From positions 1 through 10,659 of the forward strand of contig CAJQQW010000177.1 of NCBI GenBank assembly GCA_905480565.1: 10,659 nt of DNA, given 5' to 3'. Under the pieces are notes generated by a model. The model saw only the letters and a list, made by a program, of their open reading frames with translations, had not been told where the DNA came from and did no database searches. Within the stretch, counting starts at the first letter, position 1. Every line of letters begins with the position of its first letter. This DNA is from an uncultured Halioglobus sp. (lineage in GTDB: Bacteria > Pseudomonadota > Gammaproteobacteria > Pseudomonadales > Halieaceae). Made by a program: the position numbers and the translations under genes. Shown here in pieces: positions 1 through 7,795 of this stretch.

Positions 1-463
1 ACTCGCTGCCCGGCTCTGCCTCCAGGCGCTCGATCTCGTCGCGGAATTCGGCGATATCCTCAAAACTGCGGTACACGGAAGCAAAACGCACATAGGCTAC
101 CTGGTCCAGCTGCTTGAGCGATTCCATCACCAGCTCACCGACCTGTATCGACGCCACCTCGCGCTCGCCGGTGGCACGCAGGGCATGTTTGATGTGGTTG
201 ATCACCGCCTCTATGTCCTCGACGGACACCGGCCGTTTTTCCAAAGCGCGCTGAAACCCTGCACGCATTTTAGCTTCGTCAAACGGCTCGCGATTGCCGT
301 TCTGCTTGATTACCCGGGGCAATACCAGTTCTGCGGTCTCATACGTGGTATAGCGCTCGGAGCAATCGAGGCATTCGCGACGACGACGTACCTGATCACC
401 CTCGGCGACCAACCTTGAGTCGATTACCCGAGTGTCCTCCGCTTGGCAAAACGGACAGTGCAT
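1..463 (-). CDS. nrdR: Transcriptional repressor NrdR (3' end at window edge)
   Basis: NrdR is a zinc-ribbon/ATP-cone repressor of ribonucleotide reductase operons; it senses (d)ATP and binds NrdR boxes. Reading down from the ATG at 463-461, 154 codons are visible before the window ends. The N-terminus MHCPFC starts a zinc ribbon with Cys3, Cys6, Cys31 and Cys34, and the RRRREC segment (residues 26-31) is the usual basic stretch. The ATP-cone follows from about residue 49 ([14 protein letters not shown]) through the [10 protein letters not shown] and SVYRSFEDI motifs. The ATG is preceded by AGGGTGAG at a good Shine-Dalgarno distance. The family is about 150-170 residues long, so the protein is essentially complete; the next codon begins with T (complement of base 1) and could be the stop. 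It lies downstream of glyA on the same strand, a common gammaproteobacterial order that usually continues into ribD. Confidence 0.96.
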   Translation of the reverse strand, partial: MHCPFCQAEDTRVIDSRLVAEGDQVRRRRECLDCSERYTTYETAELVLPRVIKQNGNREPFDEAKMRAGFQRALEKRPVSVEDIEAVINHIKHALRATGEREVASIQVGELVMESLKQLDQVAYVRFASVYRSFEDIAEFRDEIERLEAEPGSE

Positions 464-640
464 GGACTCACCCTATTGTGCTAAGTCTATGAACCATAAC
501 ATATTTCCAAACCAAGGCGTGTCCCTTATTTGGGGTAAGACAGAGCTGGGAGGTCCGATTTCAGGCCCGCGTGGCGCGCCAAATCCAAATACACTGGGTT
601 CAACCGGCAGGCTAATCCCCACTCCTCACTCAAACAAGCG

Positions 641-1903
641 CTAACCGTAAACTGGAAAGCGTCCGCAGATATCCAATACTTTAGCCTTGACCTCTGCAAT
701 CACCTGCTCCGAGTTACCATTCTCGAGAGACTCCAGCACATCACACATCCAACCGGTTAGCTCGACGGTTTCAGCTTCACCGAACCCGCGGGTAGTAATG
801 GCCGGGGTACCGACGCGCAGGCCAGACGTAATAAACGGTGACCGGGGATCATTGGGCACGGCGTTTTTGTTCACGGTGATGTTGGCCTCGCCCAGGGCTG
901 CGTCCGCGTCCTTGCCGGTGTAGGGTTTGCCGATCAGGTCCACCAGCATCAGGTGGTTCTCGGTGCCACCGGAGACAATCTTGATGCCCCGCTCGATAAA
1001 CGCAGCCGCCATTGCCTTGGCGTTCTTGACCACCTGCTTCTGGTACTCGACGAACTCGGGGCTCTGGGCCTCCTTGAAGCTGATCGCCTTCGCCGCAATC
1101 ACGTGCATCAAAGGACCACCCTGACCACCGGGGAATACAGCCGAATTGAATTTCTTGGCCAACGCCTCGTTCTCGCGCGCCAGAATGATGCCGCCGCGCG
1201 GACCGCGCAGGGTTTTATGCGTAGTAGAGGTCACCACGTCCGCATGGGGCACGGGATTGGGGTAAACGCCGGCGGCGACCAGACCGGCAACGTGGGCCAT
1301 ATCGACCAACAGGTATGCGCCCACCTTGTCCGCAATCTCACGGAAGCGGCCCCAGTCCATAATCTGGGAATAGGCGGAGAAGCCCGCGACAATCATTCTC
1401 GGCTTGTGCTCCAGCGCCAGCGCCTCGACCTGATCGTAGTCGACTTCGCCGGTCTCCAGGTTGAGACCGTATTGCACCGGGTTGTAGACCTTGCCGGAAA
1501 AATTGGGCTTGGCACCGTGGGTAAGGTGGCCACCATCCGCCAGGCTCATGCCCAGGATAGTATCACCAGGGTTACATAAGGCGAGATAGACGGCAGAGTT
1601 AGCCTGAGAACCAGAGTGAGGCTGCACGTTAGCGTAGTCGGCACCAAATAGTGCTTTAGCCCGCTCGATCGCCAATTCCTCGGCCTTGTCGACGAATTCA
1701 CAACCGCCATAGTAGCGCTTGCCAGGGTAGCCTTCGGCATATTTATTGGTGAGCACCGTGCCCTGGGCCTGAATGACACGGGGGCTGGTATAGTTTTCCG
1801 AGGCAATCAGCTCGATATGCTCTTCCTGGCGACGCTCCTCCTCACCGATGGCGGCAAAGATCTCATCGTCAAACCCCTCAATAGTCATGCTCTTTTCAAA
1901 CAT
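641..1903 (-). CDS. glyA: Serine hydroxymethyltransferase
   Basis: This cytosolic PLP enzyme interconverts serine and glycine with tetrahydrofolate, supplying one-carbon units. The ATG at 1903-1901 gives 420 residues beginning MFEKSM, which lines up with E. coli GlyA (417 aa) without a gap up to [14 protein letters not shown]. An in-frame GTG at 1942 would add 13 unmatched residues. AGGGGG lies about 7 nt before the chosen ATG. Visible family features are the IASENYTSP segment (33-41), [15 protein letters not shown] (53-67), the PLP-lysine motif [13 protein letters not shown] with Lys230, and the conserved end GRFPVYG. A sigma70-like promoter lies 58-87 nt upstream. nrdR follows after 177 nt with no clear terminator between them, so read-through is possible. 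Confidence 0.98.
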   Translation of the reverse strand: MFEKSMTIEGFDDEIFAAIGEEERRQEEHIELIASENYTSPRVIQAQGTVLTNKYAEGYPGKRYYGGCEFVDKAEELAIERAKALFGADYANVQPHSGSQANSAVYLALCNPGDTILGMSLADGGHLTHGAKPNFSGKVYNPVQYGLNLETGEVDYDQVEALALEHKPRMIVAGFSAYSQIMDWGRFREIADKVGAYLLVDMAHVAGLVAAGVYPNPVPHADVVTSTTHKTLRGPRGGIILARENEALAKKFNSAVFPGGQGGPLMHVIAAKAISFKEAQSPEFVEYQKQVVKNAKAMAAAFIERGIKIVSGGTENHLMLVDLIGKPYTGKDADAALGEANITVNKNAVPNDPRSPFITSGLRVGTPAITTRGFGEAETVELTGWMCDVLESLENGNSEQVIAEVKAKVLDICGRFPVYG

Positions 1904-1960
1904 ATTGGCCCCCTGCTGGACGTTGGAGTGCTTTTTCTTCACTACGACTGGAAGGCGCGC

Positions 1961-1990
1961 ATTCTACCCAAAACCAGGGGCTCATACCAA
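1961..1990 (-). promoter_or_regulatory. Candidate sigma70 promoter of glyA
   Basis: On the minus strand TTGGTA (1990-1985) and TAGAAT (1966-1961) are separated by 18 nt. Transcription would start near 1954 and leave a leader of about 50 nt before the glyA ATG at 1903. Both hexamers are close to consensus. The call rests on sequence match only. Confidence 0.5.
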
Positions 1991-2049
1991 GAGTATTGCT
2001 GACCACGACCGAACAGGCAGACGAGACTGGAGCCTTGAACGGTCCAACC

Positions 2050-2058
2050 TGCTAGTAT
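2050..2058 (+). promoter_or_regulatory. Candidate extended -10 promoter of ettA
   Basis: TGCTAGTAT fits the extended -10 pattern TGnTAnnnT and lies 37 nt before the ettA ATG. A TTGAAC at 2035-2040 is too close (12 nt) to act as its -35, although it is 15 nt from the overlapping TATGCG. No strong Shine-Dalgarno precedes ettA. The promoter is plausible but weakly supported. Confidence 0.3.
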
Positions 2059-2095
2059 GCGTTGCTTGTCATCCAAAATTGAGTAATTACGCGCA

Positions 2096-3760
2096 ATGGC
2101 CCAGTACGTCTACACCATGAGTGGGGTCGGCAAAATCGTGCCACCCAAAAAAAAGATCCTCGAGGACATTTCCCTGTCGTTCTTCCCGGGCGCCAAAATC
2201 GGCGTACTGGGCCTCAACGGGGCAGGTAAGTCCACATTGCTGCGCATCATGGCCGGCATCGACACGGATATCCTCGGCGAAGCCAGGCCTCAGGCGGGCA
2301 TCAAGATCGGCTACTTACAGCAAGAGCCACAACTGAACAGTGAGAAGGATGTGCGTGGCAATGTTGAAGAGGGGGTGCAAGACGCTATAGATGCCCTGGC
2401 TGGCCTCGAAAAGGTCTACGCCGACTACGCCGAGCCCGATGCGGACTTCGACGCACTGGCCAAGGAACAGGCCCGACTGGAAGACATCATCCAGGCCACA
2501 GACGCCCACAACCTAGACCACAGACTCGAAGTAGCCGCCGACGCGCTGCGCCTGCCACCCTGGCATTCCAGTGTGGACACCTTGTCAGGCGGAGAGAGGC
2601 GTCGGGTAGCACTTTGTCGACTGCTACTATCCAACCCCGATATGCTCCTGTTGGATGAACCGACCAACCATCTCGATGCCGAGAGCGTCGGCTGGCTGGA
2701 ACGCTTCCTGCACGACTTCCCTGGCACCGTCGTTGCCATTACTCACGACCGTTACTTTCTCGACAATGCCGCCGGCTGGATACTGGAACTCGATCGGGGC
2801 CGAGGTATTCCCTACGAGGGCAACTACTCCGACTGGCTGGAAGCCAAGGAAGTGCGTCTAGAGCAGGAAAAGCGCCAGGAAGCTTCACACCAGAAAGCGA
2901 TCAAGTCCGAACTGGAGTGGGTGCGCAGTAATCCCAAGGGTCGACAGGCAAAGAGCAAGGCGCGCCTGCAGCGCTTCGAGGAACTGCAATCCGAGGAATT
3001 CCAGTCGCGCAACGAAACCAACGAAATTTATATTCCGCCCGGCCAGCGTCTGGGAGATAGCGTCATCGAAGTAACCGACCTCAGCAAGAGCTTCGGCGAC
3101 CGCCTCCTGTTCGACAAGGTGAGCTTCACCGTGCCGAAGGGCAGCATCGTAGGCATTATCGGGGCCAACGGCATGGGCAAGTCGACCCTGTTCAAGATCT
3201 TAATGGGCGCGGAACAGCCCGACAGCGGCGAAGTTAAGGTTGGCGAAACGGTACAACTGGCCTACGTGGACCAGTCCCGCGATGAACTTGATGGCAGTAA
3301 AACCGTCTGGGAAGAGGTTTCAAACAGTCAGGATATTATCCGTATTGGAAATTACGAGGTGGCCTCGCGGACGTACGTTGGCCGCTTCAACTTCAAGGGT
3401 TCCGACCAGCAGAAATTCGTTAAAGATCTTTCCGGCGGCGAACGCAATCGCCTGCATCTTGCCAAGCTGCTAAAACAGGGTGGCAATGTGCTGCTGCTGG
3501 ACGAACCGACCAACGACCTGGATGTGGAAACCCTGCGCGCGCTGGAGGATGCCGTACTGGCCTTCCCGGGCGCGGCCATGGTGATATCACATGATCGCTG
3601 GTTCCTCGACCGTATCGCCACGCATATACTCGCGTATGAAGATGATGGCGACGTCGTATTTCACGAGGGCAACTATAGCGACTATGAGCAAGCTCGCAAA
3701 AGCCGAATAGGCAATGCAGCTGAGCAACCGACACGCGTGAAATACCGCAAGCTCAAATAG
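2096..3760 (+). CDS. ettA: Energy-dependent translational throttle protein EttA (ABC-F ATPase)
   Basis: EttA is a soluble ABC-F protein that binds the ribosomal E site and gates the first steps of elongation according to ATP/ADP level. At 554 residues it matches E. coli EttA (555) nearly end to end, starting MAQYVYTM. The first ATPase domain has Walker A GLNGAGKST (39-47), signature LSGGE (163-167) and Walker B ending DEPTNHLD (from 187). The charged linker follows (about 245-310, with ELEWVRSNPKGRQAKSKARL). The second domain has Walker A GANGMGKST (356-364), signature LSGGE (445-449) and DEPTNDLD (from 469). The arm insertion of about 95-140 (YADYAEPDADFD) separates EttA from Uup, YbiT and YheS. 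There are no membrane segments. The gene is divergent from glyA and heads a probable operon with the thioesterase gene 5 nt downstream. Confidence 0.97.
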   Translation: MAQYVYTMSGVGKIVPPKKKILEDISLSFFPGAKIGVLGLNGAGKSTLLRIMAGIDTDILGEARPQAGIKIGYLQQEPQLNSEKDVRGNVEEGVQDAIDALAGLEKVYADYAEPDADFDALAKEQARLEDIIQATDAHNLDHRLEVAADALRLPPWHSSVDTLSGGERRRVALCRLLLSNPDMLLLDEPTNHLDAESVGWLERFLHDFPGTVVAITHDRYFLDNAAGWILELDRGRGIPYEGNYSDWLEAKEVRLEQEKRQEASHQKAIKSELEWVRSNPKGRQAKSKARLQRFEELQSEEFQSRNETNEIYIPPGQRLGDSVIEVTDLSKSFGDRLLFDKVSFTVPKGSIVGIIGANGMGKSTLFKILMGAEQPDSGEVKVGETVQLAYVDQSRDELDGSKTVWEEVSNSQDIIRIGNYEVASRTYVGRFNFKGSDQQKFVKDLSGGERNRLHLAKLLKQGGNVLLLDEPTNDLDVETLRALEDAVLAFPGAAMVISHDRWFLDRIATHILAYEDDGDVVFHEGNYSDYEQARKSRIGNAAEQPTRVKYRKLK

Positions 3761-3765
3761 CCGCC

Positions 3766-4593
3766 GTGGCAGAGGACTTCGATTTCATCTGCGCCCTGCA
3801 ACCAGAGCGTGTCGACGAACTCCACTTTCGCGGTATTACTCCACCCCTGAATATCCCCACGATTTATGGCGGCCAGCTAATGGCACAGGTGATGCACAGC
3901 GCAGCACACACACTGGACAACCCCAGGCCGGCTCACTATCTGCAAGCAAGTTTTATTGCCAGCGGCGACCCGACCAGGCATCTGGATTTTGAAGTGCGCA
4001 AGCTGCGCGACGGAAAAAGCACCAGCAATCGGCAGGTCGAAGTAAGACAAGCGGGTACCACACTGATGATGGCAGGGCTGTCATTCCAGACTCCCTCTGA
4101 AGGATACTCGCACCAGGTGCCGATGCCTGCGGTGGATAAGCCGGAGACCTTGCTGGCGGCCGGCGACCACGAGATGCAGTTTTCCGATGACGATAACGCG
4201 CCATTTCCGTTCTGGATTGTAGTGTGCCCACCCACCAGCGACGGCCGTGAACCCTATTCCTCGGTATGGACCAAACCGCGCTTTGATGTTGCTGAGGACA
4301 GTCTCCTGCAGCAAATGTTATTTGCTTTTATCTCGGATGCGTCTATTTTACAAGCCGCACTTCAGCCGCACTCCCTGACATGGGAAGAGCCTGGCCTCGC
4401 TATAGCAACGATGAATCACTCCCTGTGGTTTCACCGCAGCCTGAATATCAATGACTGGCATCTGATGCACAGTGTTTCGCCGAGCACCCATGACGGTCGC
4501 GCCTTCGCCACAGCAAATACTTTCAGTGGTCAAGGGAACCTTATTGCTACCATTGCCCAGGAAGGCATACTGCGACGCAGGCCCTCGCAATAA
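3766..4593 (+). CDS. Acyl-CoA thioesterase II family protein (TesB-like, double hotdog)
   Basis: This protein is predicted to hydrolyse acyl-CoA to free fatty acid and CoA in the cytoplasm. The 275 residues follow the TesB double-hotdog plan. FRG at 21-23 and YGGQLMAQ at 34-41 start the first hotdog. The conserved LRDGKSTSNRQVEV segment (80-93) matches LRDGNSFSARRV of E. coli TesB. The catalytic triad of TesB (Asp204, Thr228, Gln278) corresponds to Asp191 in SDASIL, Thr215 in IATMNHSLWFH and Gln265 in AQEGILRR, so the enzyme should be active. The start is GTG at 3766, five bases after the ettA stop, with no upstream room and no close in-frame ATG that keeps the FRG/GGQ region, which suggests translational coupling to ettA. 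The central part (about 118-165) is divergent from E. coli TesB, so substrate range cannot be read. It may be a TesB paralogue rather than the orthologue. Confidence 0.88.
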   Translation: MAEDFDFICALQPERVDELHFRGITPPLNIPTIYGGQLMAQVMHSAAHTLDNPRPAHYLQASFIASGDPTRHLDFEVRKLRDGKSTSNRQVEVRQAGTTLMMAGLSFQTPSEGYSHQVPMPAVDKPETLLAAGDHEMQFSDDDNAPFPFWIVVCPPTSDGREPYSSVWTKPRFDVAEDSLLQQMLFAFISDASILQAALQPHSLTWEEPGLAIATMNHSLWFHRSLNINDWHLMHSVSPSTHDGRAFATANTFSGQGNLIATIAQEGILRRRPSQ

Positions 4594-4643
4594 CCGCAGT
4601 GCGGCGTTATAGTGGCTCGAATTCGACCTGTCCAGAGTGCCAC

Positions 4644-5006
4644 ATGAGCGAAGTACACACCGAAAAACGCCGATTCACACGCGTCGAGTTGGCCCTACCG
4701 GTAGAGGTCCACCAGGGCGGCAGCGTGTGGCAGCAGAGCCTCATTGATATTTCCCTGAGTGGAGTCGCGACCGACCAGCCTGCCGAGTGGGACGCACAGT
4801 ACAACGAGCCCTTTACCCTCATCATCAAGACAGACAACGGCAGCACTCTGGAGTTACACGCGTACCTGCAACACGTCGAGGCCGGCAGGCTCGGTTTCTC
4901 AGTCCAACACGTAGATCGAGAAAATTTACAGCCCCTGTTGGATGTCCTGGAAGCACACATGGATTTGGCGACCCTGCAGGAAGAGCTGACCCTGCTGAGT
5001 ACGTAA
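4644..5006 (+). CDS. PilZ domain-containing protein
   Basis: This small single-domain protein probably binds cyclic di-GMP. From the ATG at 4644 it is 120 residues. The c-di-GMP-binding signature is intact: R9xxxR13 (RRFTR) followed by D35xS37xxG40 (DISLSG), the expected RxxxR and (D/N)xSxxG spacing. The strand pattern ELALPVEV, LELHAYLQHVEAGRLGFSVQHV completes the beta barrel, and the C-terminus (about 95-120) is helical. An in-frame GTG at 4599 would add 15 residues (with two Cys) that do not look family-like; no strong ribosome site supports either start. It follows the thioesterase gene by 50 nt, so co-transcription is likely. The output pathway (motility, polysaccharide, other) cannot be told from context. 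Confidence 0.85.
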   Translation: MSEVHTEKRRFTRVELALPVEVHQGGSVWQQSLIDISLSGVATDQPAEWDAQYNEPFTLIIKTDNGSTLELHAYLQHVEAGRLGFSVQHVDRENLQPLLDVLEAHMDLATLQEELTLLST

Positions 5007-5040
5007 CGTCCCGGGGGCGATGCTGTCCATGTCGGCCCTG

Positions 5041-6423
5041 TCAATCCAGCGCGGCAAGCGCCTCGGACAGTTTGGCCACCGCCGTCACACGCATACCCTC
5101 GATGTCTGCCCGTGGCGCATTGCCCTTGGGCACAATAGCCCACTTGAAACCATGCTTAACCGCCTCCGCAAGACGCTCCTGGCCATTGGGCACAGGACGG
5201 ATCTCGCCGGACAATCCGACCTCGCCGAACACCACCAAATCTGTGGGTAACACCCTGTCACGAAAGCTGGACACAATGGCGAGCAACAGGGCCAGGTCGG
5301 CACTGGTTTCCAGCACCTTAACGCCGCCCACTACATTGGCAAAGACATCCTGATCACCCACCTGCAGGCCTCCATGCCGGTGCAGTATGGCAAGTAGCAT
5401 TGCCAGGCGGTTCTGCTCCAGGCCCACCGCCACTCGGCGCGGATTGCCCAGCTGGCTATCATCCACCAACGCCTGGACCTCTACCAGCAGTGGCCGGGTT
5501 CCCTCCCAGACCACCATGACTGCACTGCCCGAGGCGGGTTCGCTGCCACGATCGAGGAAAATCGCAGAGGGGTTTTTTACTTCCCGCATGCCCTGCTCCG
5601 TCATCGCGAAAACACCAAGCTCGTTGACTGCACCAAACCGGTTCTTCTGGCCCCGAAGAATACGGAAACGCGCATCTTCGCTGCCCTCCAACAAAATCGA
5701 ACAGTCGATCATATGTTCGAGCACCTTGGGGCCCGCAAGCGAGCCGTCTTTAGTGACGTGACCCACCAGCAATAGCACGGTGCCGCTCTGCTTGGCATAA
5801 CGAATCAGGTAGGCGGCACACTCACGCACCTGCGAGACACTCCCCGGAGCAGAGGCGAGCTCGTCGGTATGCACCACCTGTATGGAGTCGATAACCAGTA
5901 CGCGCGGCTTCAATTCATCCACCGCGGCGACAATCGCTTCTACATTGGTTTCGGCCATCAGGCGCAGCGCGTCTGTGGGCAGGCCGAGTCGTTTGGCGCG
6001 CATGGCGATCTGCTGCAGCGACTCCTCGCCCGTGACATACAGGGCATCCATGGACTTCGCCAGATGGCACATGGTCTGGAGCAGGAGGGTACTCTTGCCC
6101 GCTCCGGGGTTGCCACCGATCAGAATCGCCGAGCCGGATACCAGCCCGCCACCCAGTACCCGGTCAAACTCCCCTGCCCCCGAAGAAATGCGCGGCACCG
6201 CGTCGAGGTCGATTTCCTTGAGCACTCGGGCGCTATCCAAAGCCCCGGCGAAACCCTTACGTTGATCAGCAACACTGGCTCCAGCCCGGCCCGAGCCCTT
6301 TGCCGGACCCAACCGAATCTCTTTTAATGTATTCCATGCGTGACAGTCACCGCATTGCCCCTGCCATTTCACATAATCGGAGCCGCAATCACTGCAAACA
6401 AACGCGGTTTTCTGTTTTGCCAT
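5041..6423 (-). CDS. radA: DNA repair protein RadA/Sms
   Basis: RadA is a hexameric RecA-fold motor that drives branch migration and D-loop extension in recombination. From the ATG at 6423 it has 460 residues, the same as E. coli RadA. An upstream GTG at 6450 would add nine non-conserved residues and is rejected; GGA lies 6 nt before the ATG. Order of features: zinc finger CSDC (10-13) and CGDC (24-27); Walker A GGNPGAGKST (103-112); Walker B VLVIDS (175-180); the RadA-specific KNRFG motif (260-264); and a C-terminal Lon-like domain (about 290-460) that is structural in this family, with GEVGLSGEIRPV visible. A short inverted repeat lies in its leader (6436-6453). It converges on the PilZ gene (34 nt gap, no clear terminator) and is divergent from the helicase-loader pair. 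Confidence 0.97.
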   Translation of the reverse strand: MAKQKTAFVCSDCGSDYVKWQGQCGDCHAWNTLKEIRLGPAKGSGRAGASVADQRKGFAGALDSARVLKEIDLDAVPRISSGAGEFDRVLGGGLVSGSAILIGGNPGAGKSTLLLQTMCHLAKSMDALYVTGEESLQQIAMRAKRLGLPTDALRLMAETNVEAIVAAVDELKPRVLVIDSIQVVHTDELASAPGSVSQVRECAAYLIRYAKQSGTVLLLVGHVTKDGSLAGPKVLEHMIDCSILLEGSEDARFRILRGQKNRFGAVNELGVFAMTEQGMREVKNPSAIFLDRGSEPASGSAVMVVWEGTRPLLVEVQALVDDSQLGNPRRVAVGLEQNRLAMLLAILHRHGGLQVGDQDVFANVVGGVKVLETSADLALLLAIVSSFRDRVLPTDLVVFGEVGLSGEIRPVPNGQERLAEAVKHGFKWAIVPKGNAPRADIEGMRVTAVAKLSEALAALD

Positions 6424-6435
6424 GTTGGTTCCATC

Positions 6436-6453
6436 ACGGTGGCTCGCCACCGT
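6436..6453. repeat. 18-bp inverted repeat in the radA leader
   Basis: ACGGTGGC and GCCACCGT are perfect 8-nt arms around a 2-nt centre, ending 13 nt before the radA ATG. As RNA on the minus strand this is a 7-bp stem with a four-base CGAG loop just ahead of the ribosome site. As DNA it is a near-perfect operator-like palindrome. It could affect translation start or bind a regulator; neither is shown. Confidence 0.6.
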
Positions 6454-6626
6454 CGTTGAGTTCCTGTCGAGCGCCGAGGCCCCAAAACCGACCCCTGTGT
6501 TGGGCGGGCGTCGCCAAGCACGCGTCTCTTTGCAGACTTGGCTGGTTTCCTGAGCCAGCCACTTACTGGTTTGCGTGTCACTTTCCCGCGGCGACCGCCT
6601 CGGTAATGAGCACCCGTGGCGCTAAG

Positions 6627-6641
6627 CTGTTATGCTAACAG
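6627..6641. promoter_or_regulatory. Extended -10 element embedded in a 15-bp inverted repeat
   Basis: CTGTTA-TGC-TAACAG is a perfect 6-bp inverted repeat. It contains TGTTATGCT (6628-6636), an extended -10 pattern for the plus strand, placing the start of transcription near 6643 and the ATG at 6668. No convincing -35 is seen, which extended -10 promoters tolerate. A repressor bound to the palindrome would cover the -10. It resembles a LexA box, but CTG and CAG are 9 rather than 10 bases apart. Confidence 0.45.
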
Positions 6642-6667
6642 AGTTACAAGCCTAAACCGGTAACCCG

Positions 6668-7795
6668 ATGTCAGATTCCTCCCTAGTCCCCGAGCGACAG
6701 CTTGTTTTTTCGCCGACGCTGGCTTCCACCATCGGTCTGGAAGAGGCTATTCTGTTGCAGCACCTGCAACAACTGTGCGACCACCAGCGGGCGGATGTGC
6801 GTGGAGGCTATGCGTGGTTTACGATAGAGCGGGACTACCTGCTGAACACGCTGCCCTTCTGGTGCGCGGAAGATTTACACCGTGTCAGTCGCAGCCTGGC
6901 GGACAAAGGGATACTGCTGATTGAGTCACCTCCGCTACTCAGCGCACAGACGCTGGTATTTGCCCTGAACGAGCAAGTGCAAAGCAATGTAACACCTCCG
7001 CCACAGGCGACTGCGCCGGCAGCGCCGACCAGACGCAGCGCCGGCTTGCTCCCCGCGCACTGGTCACCCAGCGAGGACCTGCTGCAGCTGATGAACCTGA
7101 ACCACAACATACCGAGGCAGTTCGCCCTGGAGCAACTGGAAGATTTCACCTTCTACTGGCGCGAACGGGGTGAAACCAGCCATGCCTGGGAAAACAAGTT
7201 CAGGCAGCACGTCGTCAGTCTTTGGCGGCGTCACCAGCAACACGAGGCCGAGGCCTTTCGCACGCCCACCGCCGCGTTGGATAATGAATGGCGACCCAGC
7301 CGAGACGCTATGGAAATCATGGATCGGGCCGGCATCGCCGAGGACTTCATCGCGCAGGCCATACCGGAGTTTATCCTGTACTGGCGAGAACGAGGCACCA
7401 ACCCCAAAGAGCTCAACTCGAAATTTATTCAGCACATCCGCATCCAGTGGGCCAAGTACACCTCCAGTCTGGAGCACAGCACTGAACCCAAGCGTATGCA
7501 CGAGCAATGGCAGCCCTCGCAGGACGTATTCGATATACTTCAGCTATCCCATATCGATAATACCTTCGCCCAGTCACTCCTGCCCGAGTTCATCGTATAC
7601 TGGCGCGACAGTAACCAGGCACATACCTCCTGGAACAGCAAATTCATCCAGCACGTAAAGTACCATTGGGCAAAACGCCACCAGTTAGCGCAAGCGGGAG
7701 GTAAGCATGAGGGACAGCCAGGATCTGGTACAACAGGCCGCACAAGGGATCGAAGCCTCGAGCAAGACCTCACAGACACCTCCTGGGCCAAGTGA
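6668..7795 (+). CDS. Replication initiation/primosome protein with winged-helix-like N-terminus and three DnaT-type domains
   Basis: This protein probably helps load or guide the replicative helicase DnaB. It has 375 residues. Residues about 10-100 look like a winged helix of phage replication-initiator type (FSPTLASTIGLEEAILLQHL, then GYAWFTIERDYL and HRVSRSLADKGIL). A Pro/Ala-rich linker (108-128) follows. Three tandem DnaT-type modules come next, each W-x-PS...F...(EF/DF)-x-YWR...KF-x-QH(V/I)...W: residues 132-189, 207-264 and 280-338. DnaT is the primosomal protein that acts with PriA/PriB and binds ssDNA through this module, normally present once. The middle copy lacks the Trp found before NKF/NSKF in copies 1 and 3. 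The Gly/Arg-rich tail (339-375) overlaps the next gene. With a lambda P-like partner and dnaB beside it, it may equal the reported DopC (lambda O-derived), but I cannot confirm identity. Confidence 0.8.
   Translation: MSDSSLVPERQLVFSPTLASTIGLEEAILLQHLQQLCDHQRADVRGGYAWFTIERDYLLNTLPFWCAEDLHRVSRSLADKGILLIESPPLLSAQTLVFALNEQVQSNVTPPPQATAPAAPTRRSAGLLPAHWSPSEDLLQLMNLNHNIPRQFALEQLEDFTFYWRERGETSHAWENKFRQHVVSLWRRHQQHEAEAFRTPTAALDNEWRPSRDAMEIMDRAGIAEDFIAQAIPEFILYWRERGTNPKELNSKFIQHIRIQWAKYTSSLEHSTEPKRMHEQWQPSQDVFDILQLSHIDNTFAQSLLPEFIVYWRDSNQAHTSWNSKFIQHVKYHWAKRHQLAQAGGKHEGQPGSGTTGRTRDRSLEQDLTDTSWAK
7061..7681 (+). repeat. Three tandem DnaT-type protein modules
   Basis: The modules are encoded at 7061-7234, 7286-7459 and 7505-7681. 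Trp-to-Trp spans are 54, 53 and 53 residues, with linkers of roughly 15-20 residues. Shared positions include W-x-PS at the start, EF/DF-x-YW in the middle and KF-x-QH before the closing W. The repeat is seen at protein level; DNA identity between copies is modest, suggesting old duplications rather than recent expansion. Confidence 0.8.
7696..7702 (+). promoter_or_regulatory. Strong Shine-Dalgarno that sets the start of the P-like gene
   Basis: GGGAGGT lies 4 nt before the ATG at 7707, inside the coding region of the preceding gene. It is the best ribosome site on the plus strand of this window and fixes the start of the lambda P-like gene despite the 89-nt overlap. Confidence 0.8.

Larger units (their letters stand above)
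6424..6667. other. Divergent intergenic region between radA and the DnaT/P-like operon
   Basis: The 244 bases hold no convincing coding sequence. They contain three inverted repeats: 6436-6453 next to radA, 6539-6561 (TGGCTGG/CCAGCCA around a 9-nt spacer, with no T-tract on either side) and 6627-6641 next to the loader operon. Both leftward and rightward transcription must start here unless radA is read from within the operon region. I find no good -35/-10 pair for radA. Confidence 0.6.

Noticed and set aside
953..1579. 208-codon plus-strand open frame antisense to glyA
   Set aside because: It lies wholly within the conserved glyA coding sequence, and its translation shows no recognisable family or ribosome site; it is a by-product of GC-rich codon use.
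4594..4604. CCGCAGTGCGG as a terminator after the thioesterase gene
   Set aside because: The centre is a single base, too short for an RNA loop, and no T-run follows.
6627..6641. LexA (SOS) box
   Set aside because: CTG and CAG are separated by 9 bases; the gammaproteobacterial LexA site needs 10.
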